NCBI GenBank assembly: GCA_021787495.1
Contig: JAJYLX010000006.1
Location: 1 to 44,965 of the forward strand
Direction: 5' to 3'
Source: Microcaldota archaeon
Lineage (GTDB): Archaea; Micrarchaeota; Micrarchaeia; Micrarchaeales; Micrarchaeaceae
Length of the DNA stretch: 44,965 bases
Shown here: piece after piece, positions 6,322 through 14,928 of the stretch
Numbering within the stretch: the first letter of the stretch is position 1
Layout of the letters: each line of letters begins with the position of its first letter
Made by a program: the position numbers and the translations under genes
Notes under the pieces: model-generated
What the model was told of the DNA's origin: nothing
Seen by the model: the letters and a program-made list of their open reading frames with translations, nothing else
The model's database searches: none

Positions 6322-7256
6322 AGCGACCTTCGTAACTGGAAAACTTATAACCAGCAGTTGGTGGGCAGGGGACGACCTTCAAGGTACATCGATTCCGCAG
6401 TGACCAATTATGACAAGGACTTGTCGACTATGAATCGGGGAAAGGTTGGTGCACCCTACGAATATACCGATATGTTGATAATTGCCGGTTTCGCGATAAA
6501 AACCGTGTTCAAACAGGGTTACAGAGAAGCGGCTGGAACAGTCAAGGATTACACCGACAGGATCAGCTTTATGCATCCTGACTTCAGGACTCTGCAGTGG
6601 AGAGTCTCCGCCATGGTAAAAGAGGGTATAAAATTCAGGATTTACGAGAGGGGTAAGAAAGATATTGAGGTGCTGATAGATTCCTCCGAGGTAAAGTCCG
6701 TGAATGGCGGTGAGTACAGGAGCACCAAGTACGGCAAGGTGAAACTCTGGGAGAAGGTACACGTCGCCATCGACAGGAAGACCCACAGGATACTTAACAT
6801 AATCATTACAGGGAATGAGGTGGGAGACGTCAGGGAGTTCGTGCCCCTCATGGAACCGATAGAGGAACTGAACACCGTCAAGAGCGCCACGGCGGATGGC
6901 GCCTATGGATCTGAGAACAACTTCAAACATTGCGACGAAGGCGGTATAAAACCGGTGATTCCTGTGCATGTCACTGATAGGCACGGCAGGCACAAGGGGA
7001 GAAGGATCGAGGAACAACTTGGATGGGTGCGTAGAGGGGTTCGCCATGGAGGAACCATCATCTGACAAAAGAGCAGATGAGAGAGAATCAGGACGATTGG
7101 AAGAACAGAGTAGGTTACCATAGCAGGTCCATGGTCGAAACCGCATTTTCCGTCTTCAAGGGTGCCTTCGGGGAGTACACATTCTCTAGGGGGGACGAGA
7201 TGAGGGAGAAGGAACTGCTCCTTAAAGCAGTCGTCTACAACACGTTTCTGATTTAA
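6298..7256 (+). pseudogene. IS5/IS4-type DDE transposase, frameshifted
   Basis: The first frame (6298-7065) carries an N-terminal RNWKTYNQQLVGRG motif, the first catalytic Asp in EVLIDSSEVK (D128) and the second in ATADGAYGS (D200). It ends at a TGA. The remaining part, including the catalytic Glu in GYHSRSMVETAFSVFKGAFG, lies in the -1 frame (open from 7035, ending at TAA 7254-7256). The switch must occur between 7035 and 7063, near a GAGGGG run. A -1 shift could in principle be programmed, as in some insertion sequences, but no classic A6G or U-rich slippery heptamer is present. I favour a mutation that inactivates the gene. Start may be ATG 6298 or ATG 6319. Confidence 0.75.
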
Positions 7257-7290
7257 CCGGTCGATGTCTGAGGGCGTAGCGGTGACTACT

Positions 7291-7306
7291 ACTACTTTTC
7301 AGTAGT
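7291..7306. terminator. small hairpin after the transposase
   Basis: ACTACT and AGTAGT pair around TTTC, next to the right terminal repeat of the IS. Possibly a terminator or part of the transposase-binding end. Confidence 0.35.
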
Positions 7307-7368
7307 TATTGGACACAGCCGGTGCACGCACGATGACATGTCAAATGGGCACCGTCGCTAATGGATAA

Positions 7369-7568
7369 TCACTCCCTCTTCATATCCTTGAGCTTCTTGT
7401 GATTATCATTCCACACGTCGGACAGTTTTCTTATTATGCCCCTGGCGAACCATACCGTTCCGAGGATCGCAGCGGTCGCCTCGAACCCAAGCAGCGCGAC
7501 AGAGCCCGCCGTGAGCGTGGCCTTCACGAAAGGTGAATGTCTCTTGGCGTCTCGCAGCAGTCCATTGT
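7369..7568 (-). repeat. 200-bp direct repeat, right copy
   Basis: Matches 4330-4529 at a constant offset of 3039 with three differences. This copy is continuous with the 5' part of the gene, so it is the functional one. The 2839 bases between the copies hold the PurM-like, DUF2797 and IS genes. Confidence 0.9.
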
Positions 7569-7665
7569 ACTTCCCCTTGGCATCATTCTTTTCCGCTTGC
7601 CGCGCTGCGTCTTCTTCTCTCTTTTCCGCGAGCGGCGCGGCGACCTTTCTCTCCAATGCACTCAC
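7369..7665 (-). CDS. small membrane protein, 98 aa (intact copy of duplicated 3' end)
   Basis: The start is GTG 7665, overlapping the stop of the upstream gene as GTGA; upstream in-frame extensions run antisense through that gene and are rejected. The N-terminal 45 residues are charged and helical (EKREEDAARQAEKND), then one hydrophobic segment with Gly and Ala (about 50-77, containing GSVALLGFEATAAILGTVWF), then a basic tail ending DMKRE. That suggests one or two membrane passes with cytosolic ends. No family recognised. Its last 200 bp are repeated at 4330-4529, making it the apparent target of the insertion event. Confidence 0.65.
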   Translation of the reverse strand: MSALERKVAAPLAEKREEDAARQAEKNDAKGKYNGLLRDAKRHSPFVKATLTAGSVALLGFEATAAILGTVWFARGIIRKLSDVWNDNHKKLKDMKRE

Positions 7666-7994
7666 TTTGCCCCTGCGTCCTTGCGGAGCAGTGCCGAGGC
7701 GGCGGACCTCACTTCCTGGTGCCTCGACTCGACAAGCAGCTGGTTGACGGTTACGCCGTTTATCTCCTGCTCCTTCGCCCACTGGTTGTTGAGCAGCGTC
7801 ATCTGGCGCTTCGCGTCGGCGAACATCGCCAGCTCTATTATCGGCATGTCGCCGTTCTTGTCCCTGATCGTGAAAGCCGGCGACCTCTCCTCAATGAGCC
7901 GTCTGAACTTCTCCATCTCCATCTCCATGAACCAGTCGGCCATGTCCATGACGTTTTCCGCGCTGTGCGGCACAGCTCTGCTTTTTGTTTTCAT
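7662..7994 (-). CDS. hypothetical protein, 110 aa
   Basis: Soluble, mostly helical protein with Met/Glu-rich MDMADWFMEMEMEKF near the N-terminus and a helix containing MTLLNNQWAKEQE. No family recognised. I place the start at ATG 7994 rather than 8081 because TATA-like GGTTTAAATATC (8027-8038) falls between the two. Its TGA overlaps the GTG of the small membrane protein, so the pair is one operon and the products may act together. Confidence 0.6.
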   Translation of the reverse strand: MKTKSRAVPHSAENVMDMADWFMEMEMEKFRRLIEERSPAFTIRDKNGDMPIIELAMFADAKRQMTLLNNQWAKEQEINGVTVNQLLVESRHQEVRSAASALLRKDAGAK

Positions 7995-8026
7995 TGCGTC
8001 TCGCCTCTCTGTCTTCTGTCGCTTTT

Positions 8027-8038
8027 GATATTTAAACC
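8027..8038 (-). promoter_or_regulatory. TATA-like box for the 7994-7369 operon
   Basis: Minus-strand GGTTTAAATATC about 38 bases before the ATG at 7994. It decides the start of the first gene. Confidence 0.6.
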
Positions 8039-8202
8039 TATTGTGCGATGCGCTCGAATGGTCTGAGCTCAAATCCGGCATGTCTCAGGGACGTACCGTC
8101 AGCTGACGTAGGCCGACGACGCCGCGATGAGCGCGGCCGTAAAATGATTAATTGCCGCTATTGTGCCGCGGATCGTCCAGTTGAATGGTTTCGACGCAGC
8201 GT

Positions 8203-9594
8203 TCACGTCGCCGTCACGTTCGCGCTGGAGTGCGCCCCGTCCTCTCCCTGCACGTATACCGCGTACACGGCACCGCTGACCGGCATTATGGTTATGTGGC
8301 TGCTGCCGACGGATATGATGCCGTTGAAGGTGAAGGTCTGCGAGGCGTGCGCCGCAATCGTGTATCCGTTGCCCTCGAACTCGTGGTCGCTGAATGGCAG
8401 CGCAAGAGTCCCGTTGGCAGCGACTATAAAGGTGAGCTGCCTGAAGCTCTTTGCGAGTATGCCTTCGGGTATGACGTTTGCCATTATCGTGTTTGACGTT
8501 GCGTTGAGCTTTGTCTGCAGTATCTGCAGCCCGTGCCTCATGCCGTCGTCTATGTACGCGCTGATGTTGATGTTCCCATGCGCGTCAACGAACGGGAAGT
8601 TGCCCGATTCTGAGAGGCTGCCGCTGCCGTTCGAGTGGTCCCGCGAGCCGTTGCCTGAGTAATTGTATGAGCTGTTGATATTTGCGCCCGCTCCAACGTT
8701 GGCTCCGATGGTCAGAGGCTCTCCCCTGAACGGGATCATCGGCCTGTTGTCAAGGCCGCGGCCGCGCATGGCGAATGGCGTTACGAGCACCGACAGGTTG
8801 CCGCTGAGCATTATGTGGCTTATCCTTACGCTCCTGTTGGCGTTGTTTGTCACCGTGACTGAGAATGCGGTCGTGTTGCCGGAAACCGACAGTATTGCAT
8901 TGCTCTCTGTGATGTTCGCCCTCGCCTGCTCCAGCCTTACCCTCTCGCGCTCGGTCAGGCGCTCCCTGGCGCCGATCTGGTTTTGAGTGGCGTTGCCGAC
9001 GACAACAGCCTTGACGGACGGCACCATCACGAAGACGGACGAAGTGGAGTTGCCCGTGAAGATCGAGACTATGCTAGGTGTGAAGTCTATCAGGGCGCTC
9101 ATCGTGCCGTTGGCTGTGGTCTCGCTCACGTTCGCCGTCAGCGTGTCGCTGCCGGCTGGAAGCGTGACCGCGTAGGTCGTGCCATTTATCGTTATGTTGG
9201 CGGAGCTTATATGCATGCTCACGGCCGTGATTACGGAGTTGGAAGGCACTGTGGCACTGCCTATCACCTGGGTCACGTTGATGAGCTGCATGAGGTTGAG
9301 GGTTCCCGAGCCGCTGCCGGAGACCCATGCGGATGTGCCGTTAGTGTAATTGACGTGCGCCTGTAGGGATGAGTACGCGACTGACAGCGCGTTCGTGCCG
9401 CTCGGCACTGACGGCGGATCGGTTATGCTGAACACGACCTGGCTGCCGGAGCCCGGTACTGGCGGCAGGCCTCCCTGCACAGTCGTCGTTGAGTAAGTGG
9501 CATTCTGGCCCCCCATGCTGTAGATGGCGTACGCGGCTACTGCTATCACTGCCAAAGCCGCTATCCCGATTGCAATCCTGCTGCCTTTTCCCAT
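8203..9594 (-). CDS. secreted or membrane-anchored DUF4382-like protein
   Basis: About 463 residues. It begins with a short basic stretch and a hydrophobic helix (IAIGIAALAVIAVAAYAIYS), serving as signal peptide or anchor. The following domain (about 50-200) starts VVFSITDPPSVPSGTNALSV, which resembles DUF4382, a beta-sandwich of exported proteins. The second half is rich in N-x-S/T sequons, consistent with archaeal N-glycosylation, and contains a Gly/Ser/Asn-rich linker around 300-330. I use ATG 9594, because GGTGA precedes it at good spacing, rather than GTG 9603. It stands alone with its own promoter near the pilus-like operons, so a cell-surface role is likely; substrate unknown. Confidence 0.7.
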   Translation of the reverse strand: MGKGSRIAIGIAALAVIAVAAYAIYSMGGQNATYSTTTVQGGLPPVPGSGSQVVFSITDPPSVPSGTNALSVAYSSLQAHVNYTNGTSAWVSGSGSGTLNLMQLINVTQVIGSATVPSNSVITAVSMHISSANITINGTTYAVTLPAGSDTLTANVSETTANGTMSALIDFTPSIVSIFTGNSTSSVFVMVPSVKAVVVGNATQNQIGARERLTERERVRLEQARANITESNAILSVSGNTTAFSVTVTNNANRSVRISHIMLSGNLSVLVTPFAMRGRGLDNRPMIPFRGEPLTIGANVGAGANINSSYNYSGNGSRDHSNGSGSLSESGNFPFVDAHGNINISAYIDDGMRHGLQILQTKLNATSNTIMANVIPEGILAKSFRQLTFIVAANGTLALPFSDHEFEGNGYTIAAHASQTFTFNGIISVGSSHITIMPVSGAVYAVYVQGEDGAHSSANVTAT

Positions 9595-9630
9595 AAGGTT
9601 CACCGTTACTGTTTACTTGCGTAAAGGAAT

Positions 9631-9640
9631 CTATTTAAAG
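9631..9640 (-). promoter_or_regulatory. TATA-like box for the DUF4382-like gene
   Basis: Minus-strand CTTTAAATAG about 42 bases before the ATG at 9594. Confidence 0.5.
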
Positions 9641-9703
9641 CTTGCCCAACATTTCGGGTCTGTGCCCTGTGCGATGCCAAGCTGGGACTGCCGCCCAGCC
9701 GCT

Positions 9704-10132
9704 TTATACCTCGGACCTCCTTTCGTGCTCGTGCATGTACGCGACGAGCGCGTTGGCGTTCGTGCGCAGCGCGCTGCCCTCCCTTTCGCTGACCATCTCC
9801 GCCACCACGTCCGCTTTGTCGTGGATCAACTGTATGAATGTTTCTAGGTCCTGGTCGCGAACCGCAGGCTGCTTCCCGATCAGCACCATCCCCTTGTCTA
9901 TCGAGTCGTTCGCCGAATATGTGGTGAATCCGCTCCTGGCGCCTAGGCGCTCCATCTCCTTAGCGAGCTCGGCCTTCTTCGTCAGCCCATTCTGGCCGTA
10001 CACCTTGCTGAGCTCCCCATACGACATGAAACTGTACTTGCTGTACACGAACGTGTGTTCCGCGGTCTCCACAGCATCTCGAGCCTTGACTGCATTGCCA
10101 GCATTGTTGCTGGTGCGTATTTCAGTCACCAT
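9704..10132 (-). CDS. hypothetical protein, 142 aa
   Basis: Unrecognised soluble protein, largely helical and charged, ending in a His/Glu-rich YMHEHERRSEV. I use ATG 10132 because GAGGGTG lies just upstream; the longer frame to 10195 lacks a better signal. A TATA-like TTAATATTTG is near 10208-10217. It is divergent from the secretion operon at 10359. No signal peptide. Confidence 0.5.
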   Translation of the reverse strand: MVTEIRTSNNAGNAVKARDAVETAEHTFVYSKYSFMSYGELSKVYGQNGLTKKAELAKEMERLGARSGFTTYSANDSIDKGMVLIGKQPAVRDQDLETFIQLIHDKADVVAEMVSEREGSALRTNANALVAYMHEHERRSEV

Positions 10133-10325
10133 GTTTTCACCCTCACTGAATTGCGGGAGAGGAATCTCACTATGCGCTTCCACTGCCCACGGCACGGATT
10201 CGTATTGTCAAATATTAATAGGTTGCGCTGCGCGGCTTGAACCGACTGATAAGCGGAATCGAGCCTTGTTACGCCGACATAACGGACTTCGACGGGCTGC
10301 AATGGCGTGCCACGGCGCCACCTAC

Positions 10326-10335
10326 ATATTTAAAT
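10326..10335 (+). promoter_or_regulatory. TATA-like box for the secretion operon
   Basis: ATATTTAAAT lies about 29 bases before ATG 10359, so transcript and protein may start at nearly the same base (leaderless). Confidence 0.65.
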
Positions 10336-10358
10336 GCCTTAAACATGATACTAACTCG

Positions 10359-11675
10359 ATGCAAATGGCTGACGACCAAATAAAGACAAGTATTGACGCT
10401 CTTCTTGATTTAATAAAAGTGAGGGGGAAGTCCGACATCAACACTATAGCAACGAGCGTGGGTACTGCGCCATCCATCGTCGAAAACTGGATAAAAATCC
10501 TCGAGAAGGGTGACATGGTCAAGGTCACGTACGAGCTTGGAAAGATGTACGTGGCGCCGCTGTCCGCCGGCGCGAGCTCTAAGGAGCTTAACAAGAAGAT
10601 ATCCGTGCAGGAGGAAATCCTCGACACCGAATTTGAGTCGAAGCTGCTCGAGCTCAAGAAGATCTCGGATATGGTGATAGACCTCAAGTCCGCCATGTTG
10701 ATGGCGAACAAGACGTACGCCGAGAAGCTGCCAGACTTGCAGCAGAAGCTGAACGAGATTAACAAGATATATGAACAGGTCAATAAGGAGAATGCTGTAG
10801 CGGAGAAGCTGCGCGCGCAGCTGGAGGGCACATACGACTCAGTGAACGCAAAAGTTTCCGGGCTGATGGATAAGATTAAGTACCTCGACTCGCAGGATCT
10901 CGGTGGACTTCCGAGCACGATACGCAGCGAGCAGGATCTCGTGGCGCAGGCGAAAAGCTATGAGAAGGTACTGGCTTCCATAAAGACCGACATGATAAAG
11001 AGGCTGAATGATGCGCACAGGCAGTTCGAGAAAGAGGTGGGTGGGATAAGGCAGGACATGCTCAAGCAGGGTAACGACACCCTGCAGCAGCTCATGTCGC
11101 AGGAGAAGGAACTCGCGAAGTCGAACGAGGCTCTGCGCATCAAGATGAACGTCGCGCGCGGCATGATCAGCGAGGTTGGGAGCTTCAACGCAGAGAAGAA
11201 CAGGCAGCGCATGCTGCTCGACAAAACCGTGAAGGATTTCACGGAGCGCTATTCCAAGAGCTATGAGGCGATATCGAAGGGCATGGACATCCTCAACAAG
11301 CGGTCTGGGGAGCTGCTCTCTGGCATCGAGGCGATGAAGATGAGCTTCGGCGATGCGTCGAAGGTGTATGACATGCTACACGACATTCAGACCGCGGTAA
11401 CCGAAGCCGAGACAGGGGTCAACAGGTTGAAGGATGACGTGACGGCGATGAGGAGGGAGCTGGCGTCATTGCAGACAAAGAACATCGACTCGCAGGACAG
11501 GCTCAACGAGACGAACAAGCTCTTCAAGAAGTCAGACGATGCCACGAAGGGCATGGAGGGCATCAGGAAGGAGCTTGGCGCCGCAGTGGGCAGGATAAAG
11601 ATCAAGGGAGACGAAAAGAAGGTAGACGGCAATGGTAAGAGTCCAAGTGAGGATGCGGGCGAGCTGAATGGCTGA
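10359..11675 (+). CDS. winged-helix plus long coiled-coil protein, head of the pilus-like operon
   Basis: About 438 residues. The N-terminal 65 residues look like a winged helix (helices in TSIDALLDLIKVRGKSD and TIATSVGTAPSIVENWIKIL, then a wing GDMVKVTYELGKMYVAP). After that the protein is almost entirely heptad-rich coiled coil (about 85-415), then a charged tail. No membrane helix. Its role is unknown: it could be a cytosolic scaffold for the ATPase, or a regulator. ATG 10359 fits the TATA box; an upstream extension of the same frame is antisense to the 9704 gene and rejected. Its last codons overlap the ATPase start (11668) by eight bases, so the two are translationally coupled. Confidence 0.7.
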   Translation: MQMADDQIKTSIDALLDLIKVRGKSDINTIATSVGTAPSIVENWIKILEKGDMVKVTYELGKMYVAPLSAGASSKELNKKISVQEEILDTEFESKLLELKKISDMVIDLKSAMLMANKTYAEKLPDLQQKLNEINKIYEQVNKENAVAEKLRAQLEGTYDSVNAKVSGLMDKIKYLDSQDLGGLPSTIRSEQDLVAQAKSYEKVLASIKTDMIKRLNDAHRQFEKEVGGIRQDMLKQGNDTLQQLMSQEKELAKSNEALRIKMNVARGMISEVGSFNAEKNRQRMLLDKTVKDFTERYSKSYEAISKGMDILNKRSGELLSGIEAMKMSFGDASKVYDMLHDIQTAVTEAETGVNRLKDDVTAMRRELASLQTKNIDSQDRLNETNKLFKKSDDATKGMEGIRKELGAAVGRIKIKGDEKKVDGNGKSPSEDAGELNG

Positions 11676-13179
11676 ACAAAATGATCACAACGTGAATGTC
11701 CTGGAGAGCTATAAGCTCGATGTCAAGGGCATGCAGGTATATGTCAGAATATACAATGCCGATGATGAATTCACCCCTATATATGAGGTCACGTATCCTG
11801 GAATAGGGGATGCGACCAAGCTGCTACTTATGTCTCTGCGCCCGGACCTGATGGCACTAGTTCCGATGGACCCGAACAGGCTGAACGAGCCAGAGTACTT
11901 GGACGAGATGACATCCAAGTACATGCAGACTAGCGGCATGCTCATCGATAGGTACCTGCCCCAGACAACGACGGACGTGAAGAAGCTGCTCATTTCGTAC
12001 ATCATGAACATGATGATAGGTCTCGGCGACCTAGAGGTGCCGCTGGCCGATGACAACCTCGAAGAGGTAGCAGTCAACAACGCAAGCGAATACATGTGGG
12101 TCTTCCACAAGAAGTACTCATGGTGCATGACCAATATAAAGGTGCAGAACGAGGAATACATCTACAACAAGGCTGACCAGATAGGCAGGGCTGTCGGCAG
12201 GGAGATCAACAACTTGGTGCCGCTCATGGACGCGGAGCTCGCGGACGGATCGAGGGTGAACGCGACACTCTACCCTGTCTCGCAGAAGGGCAACACTATA
12301 ACGATAAGGAAGTTCGCGAAGAACCCGTGGACCATGCCAGCGCTGATAAGGAACGGCACCATCGACCCATATATGGCGGGTCTGATATGGACGTGCATAG
12401 AGAACGAGGTCAGCCTGCTCATATCAGGGGGGACAGCCAGCGGGAAGACCAGCTTCCTCAATGCGATGAGCATCTTCTTCCCTCCCACCAGGAGGATCAT
12501 ATCGGTGGAGGAGACGCGGGAGCTGACGCTTCCGGACTTCTTCCAGTGGATACCGATGCTGTCGAGGATGCCGAACCCAGAGGGCAAGGGGGAGATAACG
12601 CTCTACAACCTGATGATAAACGCACTGCGCCAGAGGCCTGACATAGTGCTCGTCGGGGAGGTGAGGGTGGAGAAGGACGCCGAGACGATGTTCGAGGCAA
12701 TACACACTGGGCACGCAGTCTACGGCACGGTGCACGCGGACAACGCCGCGGACACGATAGTCAGGATGACCAACCCCCCGATAGCCATACCAAAGATACT
12801 GATGAACGCGCTCGGCTCCGTCGTAGTGCAGTTCAGGCACAGGGCAAAGGGCATAAGGCGCACGCTCGAGTTCGCCGAGGTGCTCAGGAGCGGCGACGTC
12901 AACGTCAACTACAGATGGAACATACGCACCGACAGCTTTTCGCAGGTCTCGGAGCTGACGCACCTCGCAGAGACAATCTCGCTTTACGGGGGTCTGGGCA
13001 AGACCGAGATAGCTTCGGACGTCGAGATGAAGGTCAAGATGCTCAAATGGATGGTCGATAACGGAGTGATTGCAGTAAACGAGGCTGGAATGGTCGTCTC
13101 TAACTATTACAAAAACAAGGCAAAGATGATACAGATTGTCGAGGACAACGTCAAGTTCTCGCCGGATCTGTTCAAATAG
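11668..13179 (+). CDS. type II/IV secretion system ATPase (GspE/PilT/TadA-like)
   Basis: Cytosolic hexameric motor ATPase of the secretion superfamily that powers pilus or archaellum assembly. Visible: an N-terminal domain (1-230), Walker A GGTASGKT (254-261), Asp box EETREL (281-286), Walker B IVLVGEVR (326-333) and His box GHAVYGTVHA (348-357), followed by a C-terminal extension of about 140 residues. Length 503 suits the archaeal ArlI/TadA-like group. It has two TadC-like partners downstream in the same operon (14929 and 13914), and pseudopilins converge on it. The archaellum markers ArlH and ArlB are not present, so this is more likely a pilus or adhesion system than an archaellum. Confidence 0.9.
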   Translation: MAEQNDHNVNVLESYKLDVKGMQVYVRIYNADDEFTPIYEVTYPGIGDATKLLLMSLRPDLMALVPMDPNRLNEPEYLDEMTSKYMQTSGMLIDRYLPQTTTDVKKLLISYIMNMMIGLGDLEVPLADDNLEEVAVNNASEYMWVFHKKYSWCMTNIKVQNEEYIYNKADQIGRAVGREINNLVPLMDAELADGSRVNATLYPVSQKGNTITIRKFAKNPWTMPALIRNGTIDPYMAGLIWTCIENEVSLLISGGTASGKTSFLNAMSIFFPPTRRIISVEETRELTLPDFFQWIPMLSRMPNPEGKGEITLYNLMINALRQRPDIVLVGEVRVEKDAETMFEAIHTGHAVYGTVHADNAADTIVRMTNPPIAIPKILMNALGSVVVQFRHRAKGIRRTLEFAEVLRSGDVNVNYRWNIRTDSFSQVSELTHLAETISLYGGLGKTEIASDVEMKVKMLKWMVDNGVIAVNEAGMVVSNYYKNKAKMIQIVEDNVKFSPDLFK

Positions 13180-13188
13180 GTTGTTGAA

Positions 13189-13917
13189 TTGGCCGACAAG
13201 TACGAAGAGACTGTTAAACTGCTGGATGAGCTCCAGGCGGAATCCGGCGCGCCAGGGCCATCGTCCATAAACATATCGTCTCTCTTCACCTCGAAGATAA
13301 GGGAGGGGACGGAGAGCTACGAGAGCGCGGTAAGCCTGATGAACGCCGCGTCTTCTAGGCACGGTTCGCAGAGAGAGGTCCAGCCGCCGCAGCCGAAGGC
13401 CGCCAGCCCCTCCCTCCTGCAGCTTGGGCTGCAGAAGAGCGCGCACTATGAGAATGAATTCGCCAAGCAGTCCATGAACGTCAAGTCTGAGCTGCGCGAG
13501 ATGATCGGGAAGCTGAACACGAGGCAGCCAGAGCAGGCCATGAATACCGGGATTGCGCCAGAGAGGGCCGGGAGCGGCCACGGAGGACTCTCATACGCTT
13601 TCAGGAAGCTCGAGGTTGCGGGGGCAAGGTCGCTGACCGTGAGGAAGGTGAGAAGCGAGGACCTCGTGCTGCCGAAACTCTCTGTAACCGACCAGATTGG
13701 TGAACTGGAGAAGATAATAACAGGGCTCAAGGAAGGGGCATTCAACAGCGATCAGGTGGAAGTGGTAGAGGAGGAACTTTACGGGCTCGGCAAGGAGGTG
13801 AGGAGAGGGCACGCGCAGCCGGTAGTCGCGGAAAGCAACCTTTTAAGCCTGAGGAATGAAAGGTTAAACGAGGCGACGATGGAACTCGAGGCCTTCCTGA
13901 TAAGAAGTGGTAAATGA
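13189..13917 (+). CDS. hypothetical helical protein of the pilus-like operon, 242 aa
   Basis: No family recognised. Predicted mostly helical and cytosolic, with a Pro/Gln-rich linker (EVQPPQPKAASPSLLQLG, about 64-81). The C-terminal half has heptad-like helices. The only in-frame start near the ATPase stop is TTG 13189; ATG options come much later. The stop overlaps the next gene (ATGATG at 13914), and it sits between the motor ATPase and its membrane platform, so an assembly or regulatory part of the machine is a fair inference. Confidence 0.65.
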   Translation: MADKYEETVKLLDELQAESGAPGPSSINISSLFTSKIREGTESYESAVSLMNAASSRHGSQREVQPPQPKAASPSLLQLGLQKSAHYENEFAKQSMNVKSELREMIGKLNTRQPEQAMNTGIAPERAGSGHGGLSYAFRKLEVAGARSLTVRKVRSEDLVLPKLSVTDQIGELEKIITGLKEGAFNSDQVEVVEEELYGLGKEVRRGHAQPVVAESNLLSLRNERLNEATMELEAFLIRSGK

Positions 13918-14924
13918 TGCTCTGGAAGAGGCAGAAGAAGACCATTGAAGTCGACGGCAAGAAGATAGAGCTCCAGCCTAAGCCCGGAGGGCTTTTCGGG
14001 AGGAAAAGCCCAGCAGCCCAGCCTGCCCGGCCGCAGCAGGGGCCGCAGACGGACAAGATCAAGCTCAACAACGTCGACTTCAAGAAACCCACGAAGTTCA
14101 AGCTATACATAGAGAAGCTCGGCGTCAAGCACAAGGGCCTTGAGGCTGCGCTGGCAGAGCAGGGCATCAAGGGCAGCGTATACGAGTTCATACGCAGGAT
14201 GGTGATAGCGTCCATCATGCTGGCGGTGGTGATGGCGTTCGCCCTGATGATAGTGCTGTTCAAGGCGGGCATGCCCATCGAGACGAGCGCGGTGCTCGGT
14301 ATAGCTATCGGCATAGCCGTGTTCTACATGGCGCTGCAGAACTTCCTGAACTTCCCGGCGCAGAAGGGGCGGAAGGCCGCAAAGCTAATAGATAGAGACA
14401 TACTCTTCGCGTCAAGGGACCTCATTATATCGCTGCGTTCCGGCATGCCTCTTTTCAATGCAATAACATCGATTAGCTCCGGCTACGCTGAGGCGAGCAA
14501 GGAGTTCGCTAAGATAGTTCAGAGGGTCCAGCTCGGGACGCCGCTCGTCGACGCGATAGACGAAGTAATAGAGGTCTCCAGGAGCGCGTCGTTCAAGAGG
14601 CTGATGCTGCAGGCTAGCGTCAGCATAAAATCAGGAGCGGACGTCGTCGAGGCGCTCAAAAGCATCATAGACGAGCTCACAGCGGAGCGCACTATTGAGC
14701 TGAGGAGGTATGGGCAGAGGCTGAACGCCATAGCGATGTTCTACATGCTGTTCGGGATAATCTTCCCGAGCATGGGCATAGCGGTTCTCACCATACTCAC
14801 GACATTCATAGCAATCTTCAGCGTCGACTTCACCACGCTTGCGATAGTGCTTGTGGGGCTCGTCTTCCTTCAGGTCGTCTTCTTGGAGCTGATAAGATCG
14901 TCCAGGCCCGTGTTCACGATGTGA
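13914..14924 (+). CDS. type II secretion F-domain membrane protein 1 (TadC/ArlJ-like)
   Basis: 336 residues. A Pro/Gln-rich cytosolic N-terminus (about 1-90) precedes two membrane helices (about 95-145), a T2SSF domain (about 170-270; it contains ISLRSGMPLFNAITSISS) and two to three further helices near the C-terminus (about 270-330). Such proteins form the inner-membrane platform on which the ATPase acts. Start ATG 13914 overlaps the previous stop by four bases. A second T2SSF gene follows after four bases, as in Tad-type systems with paired TadB/TadC. Confidence 0.85.
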   Translation: MMLWKRQKKTIEVDGKKIELQPKPGGLFGRKSPAAQPARPQQGPQTDKIKLNNVDFKKPTKFKLYIEKLGVKHKGLEAALAEQGIKGSVYEFIRRMVIASIMLAVVMAFALMIVLFKAGMPIETSAVLGIAIGIAVFYMALQNFLNFPAQKGRKAAKLIDRDILFASRDLIISLRSGMPLFNAITSISSGYAEASKEFAKIVQRVQLGTPLVDAIDEVIEVSRSASFKRLMLQASVSIKSGADVVEALKSIIDELTAERTIELRRYGQRLNAIAMFYMLFGIIFPSMGIAVLTILTTFIAIFSVDFTTLAIVLVGLVFLQVVFLELIRSSRPVFTM

Positions 14925-14928
14925 TGCT

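Larger units (their letters stand above)
6245..7320 (+). mobile_element. IS5/IS4-type insertion sequence, about 1.08 kb
   Basis: A DDE transposase gene is framed by imperfect terminal inverted repeats: TTTGTCCAACAATTCC at the left (from about 6248) and, reading inward from the right, TGTGTCCAATAACTAC (about 7302-7317). They agree at 12 of 16 positions. No target-site duplication is obvious, so the exact ends are approximate. The element lies upstream of the DUF2797 gene and inside the 200-bp-repeat-bounded insert. Confidence 0.75.

Noticed and set aside
7030-7065. programmed -1 frameshift in the transposase
   Set aside because: Direction fits, but there is no slippery heptamer or strong downstream pseudoknot that I can see.
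7666-7782. N-terminal extension of the 98-residue membrane protein
   Set aside because: It overlaps the upstream gene in another frame; the GTGA overlap at 7665 gives a better start.
9642-10358. N-terminal extension of the coiled-coil protein
   Set aside because: It is antisense to the 9704 gene and lies upstream of the TATA-like box at 10326-10335.
12424-13581. 385-codon frame on the minus strand
   Set aside because: Shadow of the secretion ATPase and the following gene; the product has no recognisable fold.
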